Part shown: piece after piece, positions 54,616 to 62,529 of the stretch
Layout of the letters: every line of letters starts with the position of its first letter
Position numbering within the stretch: the stretch's first letter is position 1
NCBI GenBank assembly: GCA_013306675.1
Contig: JABLUY010000002.1
Span: forward strand, 186,001 to 250,000
Length of the DNA: 64,000 nucleotides
From: Thraustochytrium sp. TN22
Lineage: Eukaryota > Sar > Bigyra > Thraustochytrida > Thraustochytriidae
Direction: 5' to 3'
The notes under the pieces: generated by a model
The model's input: only the letters and a program-made list of their open reading frames with translations
Told to the model about the DNA's origin: nothing
Databases searched by the model: none
Position numbers and translations under genes: made by a program

Positions 54616-57360
54616 ATGATGGTCGGCCCTGGCCGGGGCGCCGCACTCGGCCTCGCAGCCGTGCTGCTTCTGTCCGAAGGGCCCGAGCATGCGGCCGCGC
54701 TCGACACGCTCTGGCGAGACTGCCTGGACGGCGACTGTTTCCATGTGGTCGGCCCCTTGGACGAGTACGAGGACCTCGTGTCGGCGTGCGAAGGCTTTGG
54801 CGGCCAGCTCTTCTCGGCGGGCAACTGGACCACGCTGGAACACCTGCAGGGGCTATTCGAGGACACCGCGGTGGACAACGCCACTGGCGCCCAGCCCGTA
54901 CTGCTCGTGGGCGGCCAGTACGACAGCAGCGCAACTGCAGGCGTGGTCTTTCACGATGGGAGCGCTCCAAATGAGGATTTCCTCGCGACGGTCCTGGTGG
55001 ACGCCTCCGGGGCCGGGTCTTGCCTGCAGTCGCGACGGAGCGAGGGTCGCGCGGCGCCGGCCATCGAGTGGACGCGGCGCTCGTGTGAGGAACCGGGTCG
55101 TCTGTACTCCGTGTGCAAGCATGAGGCACCTGAGGCGGGCTTCTGCTACGAGATCCGCTGGCACGACACGGAAAATCGCGTGCGACGGCGCGTGCTAGAG
55201 CCCGTTACGCGGTTCCCGCTGACGCACCCCAAGGTCGCCAATGGCGTGTGCGGCGGATCAGCCGACGGCTACATCCCGCGCAGTGGCCTGTGGTCCGAGA
55301 GCGGCGCGGAGGACGCCTCAGCCAAGTCCTGTGAGGAGGTATCTGGAGGTGAGCTCTTCTACGGCTACAACTTTCCCATGACCTCGAGCTCGAACACGGG
55401 GTTTTCCGCGGACAACGCGTTGGCCATGTTCTTCGTGGTCGATACGGACTACCGCGGCTACTGGGTGCTCACGATCGACAAACCGGACGGCGTGGACGAG
55501 GACGACGGCTACTTGGACCTTCGCATCAATGGCAGCGGCTGGTCAGACGCGAGCTCGGTCGAGATCCAGCTGCACGACGACCCAGCCATGGCCGGCACAG
55601 GCGATGAGTGCCGCGCCAACGACATGGAGAGTGACAACTTCAATCGCGACTGCTACGCGTGGGACGGCTTCCAGGGTTCCTTCATCTGGCGCTGGCACCC
55701 GTGTTGCACGGACGGCATGGTCCTGGGGCGGCTTCCAGCGACGGACTTTTGCATTGACGTGCAGGTGGAGTCTCGTCAGGGGCTTACCGAGATGCTCATC
55801 GGCGACTACATGCCGGACGAGCGCGATATCAAGCTGACATCCATCCCATTCAACAGCACGATCAACGTGTGCGGGTACGATTGCCCGGCCTTTTGCTCTG
55901 CCATCGACAACTGCGGCCAGTGCTCCACGACGGCGGGCTGCGGCTGGTGCCCCGGCGTGGGCTGCGAGCCCATCGGGGCCAAGGGCGGCTGTGCGGCCGG
56001 CTGGACCGACAGCAGCAACGATGATTGCTGCCCCGAGTGCATCGCGATCGACTCCTGCACCGAGTGCACCTCCACCGCCGGCTGCGGCTGGGACCGCCGG
56101 GCTGGCGTGTGCAAATCTGGCAATAAGTACTCCCGCGAGCTCTGCGCCACGTCTTCGGACATGGAGACGTACTTTGCCTTTTCCGAGGAGGAGTGCGCCA
56201 CGTCGGCGCCCTCAGCGCCGCGCGAGGTCGTCGACACGCTCGCGCCGGCACCGCCTTCGGCGGCGCCAACACTCGGTACGACCAGCCCGACCGGCGTGCC
56301 CTCGGAAGCGCCCGCCAAGGTGGCCAAGGCGCCCACGCCGCGGCCCACCAAGGCTCCGAGCGCGCCACCTTCCGCATTGCCGACCAAGGCGCCGGCGATC
56401 ACAGAGCAGAACCGCGAGAGCGACGGCAGCGACGGCTCCTCGGACGCTGGGACCAACACGTCGGCGGTCGTGGCCACGAGCGCTTCCACCAACGACGGCT
56501 TCGTGGAGCTCTGGTGGGTTGTGCCCGTGGCGGCAGCTGCCGTGAGCGGCCTGGTCGCCTTCTTCTTCGTGGCGCGCAGGCAGCGGCGGCGGCGGCGGCG
56601 GCAGCAGCAGCAGCAAAAGTCCGACAGCGACTTGGACGGCATGGCCGAGCCGCTCAGCGCCGGCGCACTCTCGCCAGGGTCGCCCTTGTCGCCGCCAGGC
56701 GCGATCGGCGCCAGGCCGGCGGCGTACAGCCAGGGCAACCCGCTGTTTGGGGGCATGAGCGCGCCGGTCGCGCCAGCACGCAAGCGCAGCACGTCAAACC
56801 CGCTCACGCTGGCGCTGCGCGAGCACAAGGACGCCATGATTCAGTTTCGCCTGTACACAAACAACCCAGGGATCGCCATGCAGCTCTCCAAGCGCACCAA
56901 GTGCTTTGTGCGGTGTACCGAGGACGATGGCGACCTCCTGGACCGCCTGGAGAAGCCAAGCGCGCTCGGCGCCATCATGGACCTGGCGCGCCACGGGAGC
57001 AAGCCCAAGGGGTCGGCCTCGCGCGTCAAGACGCACTTGCAGGTGAAGATGCGCGACGAATGGACGCGGCACGTTGACCCGGCCACGCAGCGCGAGTACT
57101 TTTACAACGGAAAGCAGAACGAGGTCGTCTATGACGCCGCCGGCGTCGTGGAGACCAAAGCATCCGCGGAGGCGACACACGCGGACCCTCTGCGCTGGGA
57201 GTTCGCCCCGGACGAGTTTGACGACTTCGACAAGGTTCTCGAGGTCCTGAGCCGAGCCGACTGGCTCCTACAGGAGGACCTCCACCTGGACTATTACAAG
57301 GACTCAAAGACGAACGAGCGCATGTGGATCGAGGTCGCCACCACGCTCTCGCTCAACTAA
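54616..57360 (+). CDS. Type I membrane protein with lectin-like and PSI domains and a WW-like tail
   Basis: 914 residues. A signal peptide (MMVGPGRGAALGLAAVLLL and on) is followed at about 30-175 by a region resembling a C-type lectin domain, with the closing cysteines of SCEEPGRLYSVCKHE. Residues 200-420 are an unrecognised Cys-containing domain. Two PSI (plexin) repeats follow: NCGQCSTTAGCGWCPGVGC near 430 and SCTECTSTAGCGW near 482. A Pro/Thr/Ala stem leads to one membrane span (about 632-653, VVPVAAAAVSGLVAFFFVA), then Arg-rich sequence and Gln run. The cytoplasmic tail has a WW-like segment at about 813-840 (DEWTRHVDPATQREYFYNG), with the second Trp replaced. Inference: cell-surface recognition or adhesion receptor. 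The start is the first ATG; the second directly follows. Confidence 0.7.
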   Translation: MMVGPGRGAALGLAAVLLLSEGPEHAAALDTLWRDCLDGDCFHVVGPLDEYEDLVSACEGFGGQLFSAGNWTTLEHLQGLFEDTAVDNATGAQPVLLVGGQYDSSATAGVVFHDGSAPNEDFLATVLVDASGAGSCLQSRRSEGRAAPAIEWTRRSCEEPGRLYSVCKHEAPEAGFCYEIRWHDTENRVRRRVLEPVTRFPLTHPKVANGVCGGSADGYIPRSGLWSESGAEDASAKSCEEVSGGELFYGYNFPMTSSSNTGFSADNALAMFFVVDTDYRGYWVLTIDKPDGVDEDDGYLDLRINGSGWSDASSVEIQLHDDPAMAGTGDECRANDMESDNFNRDCYAWDGFQGSFIWRWHPCCTDGMVLGRLPATDFCIDVQVESRQGLTEMLIGDYMPDERDIKLTSIPFNSTINVCGYDCPAFCSAIDNCGQCSTTAGCGWCPGVGCEPIGAKGGCAAGWTDSSNDDCCPECIAIDSCTECTSTAGCGWDRRAGVCKSGNKYSRELCATSSDMETYFAFSEEECATSAPSAPREVVDTLAPAPPSAAPTLGTTSPTGVPSEAPAKVAKAPTPRPTKAPSAPPSALPTKAPAITEQNRESDGSDGSSDAGTNTSAVVATSASTNDGFVELWWVVPVAAAAVSGLVAFFFVARRQRRRRRRQQQQQKSDSDLDGMAEPLSAGALSPGSPLSPPGAIGARPAAYSQGNPLFGGMSAPVAPARKRSTSNPLTLALREHKDAMIQFRLYTNNPGIAMQLSKRTKCFVRCTEDDGDLLDRLEKPSALGAIMDLARHGSKPKGSASRVKTHLQVKMRDEWTRHVDPATQREYFYNGKQNEVVYDAAGVVETKASAEATHADPLRWEFAPDEFDDFDKVLEVLSRADWLLQEDLHLDYYKDSKTNERMWIEVATTLSLN

Positions 57361-57672
57361 ATATTGACGCGCTCTCTCCGGAGCTGTTCACAGAACATAA
57401 CAAGCGCGTCCCACTGCACCCAGCGGCGTGCTCCCTGGCGCAGCCTTTCTTCATTAGGGGGGAACGGGGGAGTCGAAGGAGGGGTGGGGGGAGACTCGGT
57501 TGAGGCACGTGGCTCCTGCGCAAAGATCCGCGCCTTGGCCATTATTCGTTGCAAAGGACTGGCGAACGAAAGCGCACATGCAGATAGATGGAGGCCGACA
57601 TGTGTTTTTCCCAGAATCTCAACTTTCATGTGTGCGATACCACCTTCAAAAGGGCTGGCGGGTTGTCCTTTC
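57361..57672. other. Convergent gap, nothing recognised
   Basis: 312 bp between convergent stops; G-runs near 57460-57490, otherwise nothing. Confidence 0.4.
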
Positions 57673-58686
57673 TCATGGAGCACGCCGCACGGCGGCGCGC
57701 AACTTGGCGCTTCTGGAGCGCGGATTGGCGTCGCGCTCCGCCTCCGAGGGCTTGCGCACGCCACGAAAGAGCGGGTCCCAGCCGCGGGCCGAGGTGAGCG
57801 CCTGCTTCACGCGGCGGTCCTCGAGGCTGTGAAAGGAGATGATAGCGAGCAGGCCGCCAGGGCGCAGCAGCGCCGGCGCGGTGGCCAGAAAGCCGTCCAG
57901 GTGGCGCAGCTCATCGTTGACCGCGATGCGCAGCGCCTGGAAGACGCGCGCTGCCGGGTGCGAGGTGGCGTTCTTCCAGTCCAGCATGGGCGCGATAGCG
58001 CGCAGGAGGTCTTGCGTCGTGTCGATGGGCTGCTTGGCGCGGGCGCGGACGATTTGGGCGGCCATCCGGCGCCAGTTGCGCTCCTCGCCAAAGTCGCGCA
58101 GCACGGCCTCCAGCAGGACCTGGCGGCCCTCGTTCACGAGCTTCCAGGCGTCCACCGGCGCGCTCGGGTCCATGCGCATGTCGAGGCGGCCGTCGTGGCG
58201 GAAGCTGAAGCCGCGGTGGCCCTGGTCGAGCTGCATGGACGAGACGCCAAGATCCAGGAGCACGCCGTCCACCGGCGCGCCGACCTGGTCGCGAAGCGCG
58301 GCGCCGACCTCGGAGAAGTTGCCTCGCAGCGCGCGGAACCGCTCGGGCCAGCGTGCGAGCCGGCCGCCTGCCAGCTCGAGCGCCTCCGGGTCACGGTCCA
58401 CGCCCACCACCTCGAGGTCCACGCCGAGGTCGTCGTGCAGGCGCTCCAGCAACGCCTGGCTGTGGCCACCGGCGCCCAGCGTGCCGTCCACCACGACCGT
58501 GCGGCCTCGGCGCCCGCCCAGCGCCGCCGCGAAGGCCTCCACCACCTCGTCGCGCAGCACGGACGTATGCCGCGCCTCGCCGCCGCCGCCGCTGCTGCTG
58601 CTGCTGCACAGGCTGCGCGGCCGCCGCCGCCGCTGCCACCACGCAGCGCGCCGGCCCAGCGCCGTGCGCGCGTTCGCCAGCGTCAT
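57673..58686 (-). CDS. RsmH/MraW-type rRNA m4C methyltransferase, organellar
   Basis: 337 residues. RsmH (METTL15 in animal mitochondria) N4-methylates the cytidine equivalent to E. coli 16S C1402 in the small-subunit decoding centre, using S-adenosylmethionine. Core motifs: HTSVLRDEVVEAF, SAM-binding VVDGTLGAGGHSQALLE, VGVDRDPEAL, DGVLLDLGVSSMQLD with HRGFSFRHDGRLDMRMD, then LLAIISFHSLEDRRVK at the end. The domain is full length. The 35 residues before HTSVL are Arg/Ser/Ala-rich and act as a probable transit peptide; mitochondrion is most likely, a plastid cannot be excluded. GGGCGC hexamers begin just upstream of the ATG on its strand. Shares a 532-bp divergent promoter with the Aha1-like/LRR gene. 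Confidence 0.95.
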   Translation of the reverse strand: MTLANARTALGRRAAWWQRRRRPRSLCSSSSSGGGGEARHTSVLRDEVVEAFAAALGGRRGRTVVVDGTLGAGGHSQALLERLHDDLGVDLEVVGVDRDPEALELAGGRLARWPERFRALRGNFSEVGAALRDQVGAPVDGVLLDLGVSSMQLDQGHRGFSFRHDGRLDMRMDPSAPVDAWKLVNEGRQVLLEAVLRDFGEERNWRRMAAQIVRARAKQPIDTTQDLLRAIAPMLDWKNATSHPAARVFQALRIAVNDELRHLDGFLATAPALLRPGGLLAIISFHSLEDRRVKQALTSARGWDPLFRGVRKPSEAERDANPRSRSAKLRAAVRRAP

Positions 58687-58688
58687 GC

Positions 58689-58691
<3 letters not shown>

Positions 58692-58738
<47 letters not shown>

Positions 58739-58742
58739 GCGG
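58692..58742 (-). repeat. GGGCGC hexamer array at RsmH start
   Basis: About eight copies, ending 6 bases from ATG 58686, G-rich on the minus strand. Confidence 0.9.
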
Positions 58743-59052
58743 CGGCCTTGGCCCTCTGCGCTGGCCGCCACCGAGCCCGTGGTGGCGGTGGACGCCGCCG
58801 TGCAGCTCCAGGCCGCCGCAGACAGACAGACGCCGCGACGGGAGGCCCCGCGCCGCCCGCGTCGTCGTCGGCGCGGCGGCGCGGCTGCCGTCGCCGCCCC
58901 GCCGCGCTGGAGGCAGGCAGCCGGCCTCCTCGTCCGGGCTCTGCAGCGCGGGCGGCGCAGGCGCGGGCTCGCCGCCGTCTGGGCCGCGGCCATGCTGCCG
59001 TTGAAGGGCAGCGAGCGCGCGCGGCCGCGCGGCGCAGGCAGAACGGCAAGGC

Positions 59053-59119
59053 GGCGCGGCGCGGCGAGGCGAGGCGCGGCGCGGCGCGGCGCGGCGAGGC
59101 GAGGCGAGGCGAGGCGAGG
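59053..59119 (+). repeat. GG-every-5-bases array upstream of Aha1-like gene
   Basis: Fourteen consecutive GGCGC/GGCGA units on the plus strand, with a second block of five units at 59183-59204, ending 15 bases before ATG 59219. Confidence 0.9.
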
Positions 59120-59218
59120 AGGCCGCGCGAGGCCGACGGCAACGCGTGCGCGTCTCGCGCCCCCGCGTGGCGTGCGAGGGACGGCGCGGCGCGGCGCGGC
59201 GCGGCGCGTCCCACAAGG

Positions 59219-60364
59219 ATGAGCGCGACGAGCGGCGCGTGCAGCGAGGACGTGGAGCACGAGCGCGCGGCGGAGGGCGCGGAGGGGAGAGGCAAGGGCG
59301 CGGACTTTAGCTATAGCGAGCGGGACCTGATGCCGGAGCTGACCAAGGCGCTGCGCGGCGAGCTGGTGGAGCTGGCGCTCGTGGAGGACGCGCGCGAAGA
59401 GGCGCACGTGACGCAGGTGATGGCGTACGGGGAGGCGTTTGAGAGCAGGGCTCGTGCGCCGAAGCACAACGGCGAGCAGGTGGTGAAGCGCGCCTTCTCG
59501 GCGCGGATGGAGGTGAGCTGGTGGGGCCGCGTCACGCTGGGCAGCACGACGCTAGGCAGCGCCACGGGCAAGATCAAGGTGGGCGAGGTCGACCTAGAGA
59601 CCGTGGACGACGTGAGCTCGTGGCAGCTGGAGACTAAGCTCGACCTGGAGTGTGTGCCGGGGATGCCGGCCAACGCCGCGCCCGAGCCGGAGCTTTCCGA
59701 GGTGGAAGCCTTGCTGAAGCGGCGCGTGCGCGAAGAGGGCGAGGCCAAGGTCGCGCACGCAGTGCAGCGTGTGATGCAGCGCGTGCTGGTAGCAAAGGGC
59801 GGAGCCTCCAAGGCCAGCGAGAACCAGCAGCTGGAGGGCGGGGAGACGCAGCACGCGCACAACAGGGAGCGCGAACGACAGGATGAGGTGGAGGAGAAGG
59901 AGAAGGGCGAGGGCGACGCGCTGTGCAGCGACTTGCGCAGGCAGCTGCTGGGCGCCGAGTATTTGCGCATCGTGGACGGTGAGGACGCGAGCGTGCTGGA
60001 GATGCCCACGTGGCAGCTGCGCATCTGTACTATCAACGACCGGGACGTGCCGGCGCTGTGCGCGCGACTTGCAGACCATCCGGCGCTGCGTGGGTTGGAG
60101 TTGTACTTTAACTACATTGGTGATGAGGGCGTGGGCGAGCTGGCCAAGGCGCTGTCCGGTCTAAAGGCGTTGGAACGCATCGACCTGCGGCGCAATCGCA
60201 TCACGGACGTCGGGCTTCAGCTGCTGGTGGCGGCGTTGGGCGCCGGGCACGCACCGGCGCTTAAAGAGCTGGATTTGCGCGAGAATGAGGCCATTGGCGA
60301 TCTCGGCAAGCGCATGGTGGAGGCCTTGGCTCTCCTGCGGCCCGCCATCAAGGTGAGCCTGTAG
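59219..60364 (+). CDS. Aha1-N-domain-like protein fused to leucine-rich repeats
   Basis: 381 residues from ATG 59219. Residues about 25-180 resemble the N-terminal domain of Aha1, the HSP90 ATPase activator: VTQVMAYGEAFESRARAPK, FSARMEVSWWGRV (compare FFYEWSVKLNWTG), TGKIKVGEVDLETVDD, and the closing helix KRRVREEGEAKVAHAVQRV. A charged linker (about 205-240) follows. Residues about 245-381 contain three RNI-type LRRs (LRGLELYFNYIGDEGVGELAKAL, LERIDLRRNRITDVGLQLL as separate units). The Aha1 C-domain is missing. Inference: HSP90 co-chaperone with an LRR client-binding part. The similarity to Aha1 is judged by eye. Stop is TAG; a decayed LRR copy lies just after it. Confidence 0.65.
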   Translation: MSATSGACSEDVEHERAAEGAEGRGKGADFSYSERDLMPELTKALRGELVELALVEDAREEAHVTQVMAYGEAFESRARAPKHNGEQVVKRAFSARMEVSWWGRVTLGSTTLGSATGKIKVGEVDLETVDDVSSWQLETKLDLECVPGMPANAAPEPELSEVEALLKRRVREEGEAKVAHAVQRVMQRVLVAKGGASKASENQQLEGGETQHAHNRERERQDEVEEKEKGEGDALCSDLRRQLLGAEYLRIVDGEDASVLEMPTWQLRICTINDRDVPALCARLADHPALRGLELYFNYIGDEGVGELAKALSGLKALERIDLRRNRITDVGLQLLVAALGAGHAPALKELDLRENEAIGDLGKRMVEALALLRPAIKVSL

Positions 60365-60740
60365 AGATCTTCGCGCGAAGTCCCCTTGCGCGAGAATTAG
60401 TCCACTGGCGATCTCGGCAAGCGCATAGTCAGGCAAGCATCCGCTCCAAGTCGCGGCAGCTCGATCACTGGCCGCCAGTCTCCTCCATTTCTGCGAGCCC
60501 GCTGCGAGCTCGCCGGCACCCCCCTCGCGACCACGCACTGCGAGGCGCTCGGGCCCTCCGCGTCCACGAGCGCCTCCGAGCCGCGCCGCCAGCAAAGCAA
60601 AGCAAAGCAAAGCTTGCTTGGCTAGGCCTTTGCCCTTCTGGGAAAGCTTCGGGTAACGTTACTGGTACCACTCAATTTCAGAGGGCCACTTTCATCAAGT
60701 CGAGAAACCTTGGTTCTGACTTTGGAGAGCTCTACTCTAG
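60365..60740. other. Convergent gap with decayed LRR-unit copy
   Basis: 376 bp. 60386-60430 repeats 60275-60318 of the gene before it (see repeat). AAAGC pentamers near 60592-60614. No intact gene. Confidence 0.6.
60386..60430 (+). repeat. Relic of a duplicated LRR unit downstream of the stop
   Basis: Positions 60386-60430 match 60275-60318 with a few differences; both start TTGCGCGAGAAT and contain GGCGATCTCGGCAAGCGCAT. The offset is 111 bp, a whole number of codons, so an in-frame LRR unit was probably duplicated and lies outside the present reading frame. Confidence 0.85.
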
Positions 60741-61520
60741 CTAGAAGGAGGCGACCTTCTCGGAGACGAGCACCTTGAGGTCGGTGTAAATGGCGTCGCT
60801 GCGGCGGTTCTGGCGCACGAGCTCCGGGTGGTTGTCGCCGGTGAAGGTGTAGAGGATGCCGAGGTCCTCGTAGTGCTTGAGGAGCGGGTGCGTGAGCTCC
60901 ATGTACATCTCAAGGCGGTGGCGGATCTTGTCGGGCTCGTCGTCGGCGCGGCGCGTGAGCGGCTCGCCGGTCTCGTCGTCCTTGCCCTCAACCTGGGGCG
61001 GGTTGAAGGCGTACGAGTACATGCGACCGGAGTGCTGGTGGATCCAGCGGTCGCTGAGGCGCTCGATGATCTCGCTCTGCGGGACCTCGAGGTCGACGAC
61101 AAAGTCGATGGACAGCTTGTCCTCGAGGGCCTTGGCCTGCGGCAGCGTGCGCGGGAAGCCGTCCAGCAGCACGGGCCCGGTCAGCTCCATGACCTCGTGC
61201 ATGATGAGGTCCACCATGAGCTCGTCGGGCACGAGGTCGCCCTCCGTCACGTACTTCTTCGCCTCCTTGCCGATGGCCGTCTGGTCCTCCATGTGCTGGC
61301 GCAGCAGGTCGCCGCTCGACAGGTGCGCGAAGTCAAACTCCTTCTTGAGCCGCTTGCTGATGGTGCCCTTGCCGCCGCCCGGCGGGCCGGTGATGAGGAC
61401 CACGTGGCTCGGCCCGCTCGCGGCGCTGCCCGCCAGCCCGCGCGCCGCCACTTGCGCCCACGCCGGCCGCGCCAGCGCCGCGCGCCCCGCCGCGCGCGCC
61501 ATGCCCACCATGCCGAGCAT
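60741..61520 (-). CDS. Mitochondrial adenylate kinase, AK3-like long form
   Basis: 259 residues. Transfers phosphate between nucleoside triphosphate and AMP; the AK3 branch prefers GTP and works in the mitochondrial matrix. P-loop GPPGGGKGTISKRL near residue 45; NMP-binding SSGDLLRQHM; LLDGFPRTLPQAKAL; LID domain starting SDRWIHQHSGRMYSYAFNPP and with DDETGEPLTRRADDEP, the long-LID form without zinc cysteines, as in AK2/AK3. Start ATG 61520 gives a 35-residue basic, Ala-rich presequence (MLGMVGMARAAGRAALARP) without acidic residues. Further in-frame ATGs at 61511 and 61502 would still give a presequence. CGCAG pentamers lie 51-100 bases upstream. Ends in TAG. Confidence 0.95.
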   Translation of the reverse strand: MLGMVGMARAAGRAALARPAWAQVAARGLAGSAASGPSHVVLITGPPGGGKGTISKRLKKEFDFAHLSSGDLLRQHMEDQTAIGKEAKKYVTEGDLVPDELMVDLIMHEVMELTGPVLLDGFPRTLPQAKALEDKLSIDFVVDLEVPQSEIIERLSDRWIHQHSGRMYSYAFNPPQVEGKDDETGEPLTRRADDEPDKIRHRLEMYMELTHPLLKHYEDLGILYTFTGDNHPELVRQNRRSDAIYTDLKVLVSEKVASF

Positions 61521-61570
61521 CCTGCCCTCGCTCGCCGCCCGGGGCCGCCTGCAGAGCTCGCGCGCCGGGC

Positions 61571-61620
61571 GCTGCGCTGCGCTGCGCTGCGCTGCGCTGC
61601 GCTGCGCTGCGCTGCGCTGC
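61571..61620 (-). repeat. GCAGC pentamer array upstream of adenylate kinase
   Basis: Ten perfect 5-bp units, 51-100 bases upstream of ATG 61520; CAGG tetramers follow to 61650. Confidence 0.9.
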
Positions 61621-61960
61621 CTGCCTGCCTGCCTGCCCGCCTGCCTGCCGGCCTGGCCTTGCGCGCGCGAGCTCGCGGGCTTGGCGCTTTGCGAAGGCGA
61701 CCACGGCGAGCGCGGCAGCCGCAGCGCCACAGCAGAGCAGCCTCTCTGAGGGAGAGCAGGTGTTGAGGCGACACCGCCAGTGCAGGCCTGCAGCGGGCGC
61801 GCTGCGGCAGCCGCTGCGGCGCGGGCCCGGCCTGCAGGGGCTCACGGCCCACGGCCGAAGTCCTGCGGCGCTTTGGCCGAGTTTGGGCGCCTCGCGCTGC
61901 GCCGAATGATGGCCAGGTCGGCAAGGCAGCGCAGTGTGTAGAGTGCGTGCAGTACTGGTA

Positions 61961-62019
61961 CAGTGCAGCGGAGTGCAGTGCAGTGCAGAGCAGTGCAGTG
62001 CAGTGCAGTGCAGTGCAGG
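61961..62019. repeat. CAGTG pentamer array
   Basis: About eleven CAGTG/CAGAG-type units with two interruptions, between the two divergent promoters. Confidence 0.85.
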
Positions 62020-62478
62020 ACAGGGCTGGCAGAGGAGCTTCTTCTTTTTACACGTGGACGCGGGAGTGGGTTCGTCCATGACGAGCAGGTCTGCGTCGGG
62101 CTTCGGGCAGTCTACGGGGAGAAATCGTTTGGATCTCCCACAGACTTGATGAGCCAGACGAGCCAGGGAACACATGGGTCTGATCGATCTCAGTGAGGCT
62201 CTGAGCTCGTTGTGATTGATGATGCCATTGGCGTGGAGCTAAATCTTCGAAAGATGCTATACGATGGTACGCAGCGCTGCTGTGAGGAGCCACGAGGCCA
62301 GCTGCTGCAGCCTCGCTGGCCAGTCTGCCAGCCTCGCTGGTCTAGTACCAGTCTTGGTCTCAGCCGGAAAGGCCCTATCGACAGCGATGAACCTCTTGGT
62401 GGTCTCGCCGGCGCCGATCGACGCCAGCCGGCCGCTCCAGCGCCGCAGATCGTTGAGGCCGTCGCGGGCGTGCGGCGC

Positions 62479-62528
62479 GGCGGCGGGCGCGGCGGGCGCG
62501 GCGGGCGGGCGGGCGGGCGGGCGGGCAG
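62479..62528 (+). repeat. GGGC tetramer tract touching a start codon
   Basis: GGCGGGCGC units followed by seven GGGC tetramers, ending two bases before ATG 62530. At least six GGG runs in 30 bases, enough for a G-quadruplex in DNA or in the leader RNA. Confidence 0.85.
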
Positions 62529-62529
62529 G

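Larger units (their letters stand above)
58687..59218. other. Divergent promoter with strand-switched G-rich arrays
   Basis: 532 bp. 58692-58742 is CGCCCG repeats (GGGCGC on the minus strand, RsmH side). 59053-59119 and 59183-59204 are GG-every-5 arrays on the plus strand (Aha1-like side). The clearest case of the strand rule in the window. Confidence 0.7.
61521..62529. other. Divergent promoter region with three repeat types
   Basis: 1.01 kb. 61571-61620: ten GCTGC units (GCAGC on the minus strand) then CTGC tetramers to 61650. 61961-62019: CAGTG pentamers. 62479-62528: GGGC tetramers reaching within two bases of the Pcf11 ATG. No coding frame. Confidence 0.6.

Noticed and set aside
60353-60380. 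Donor-like GTGAGC at the end of the Aha1-like gene as an intron joining the repeated LRR
   Set aside because: The only near acceptor would put the downstream copy out of its LRR frame and reach a stop within 16 codons, so splicing gives no better protein.
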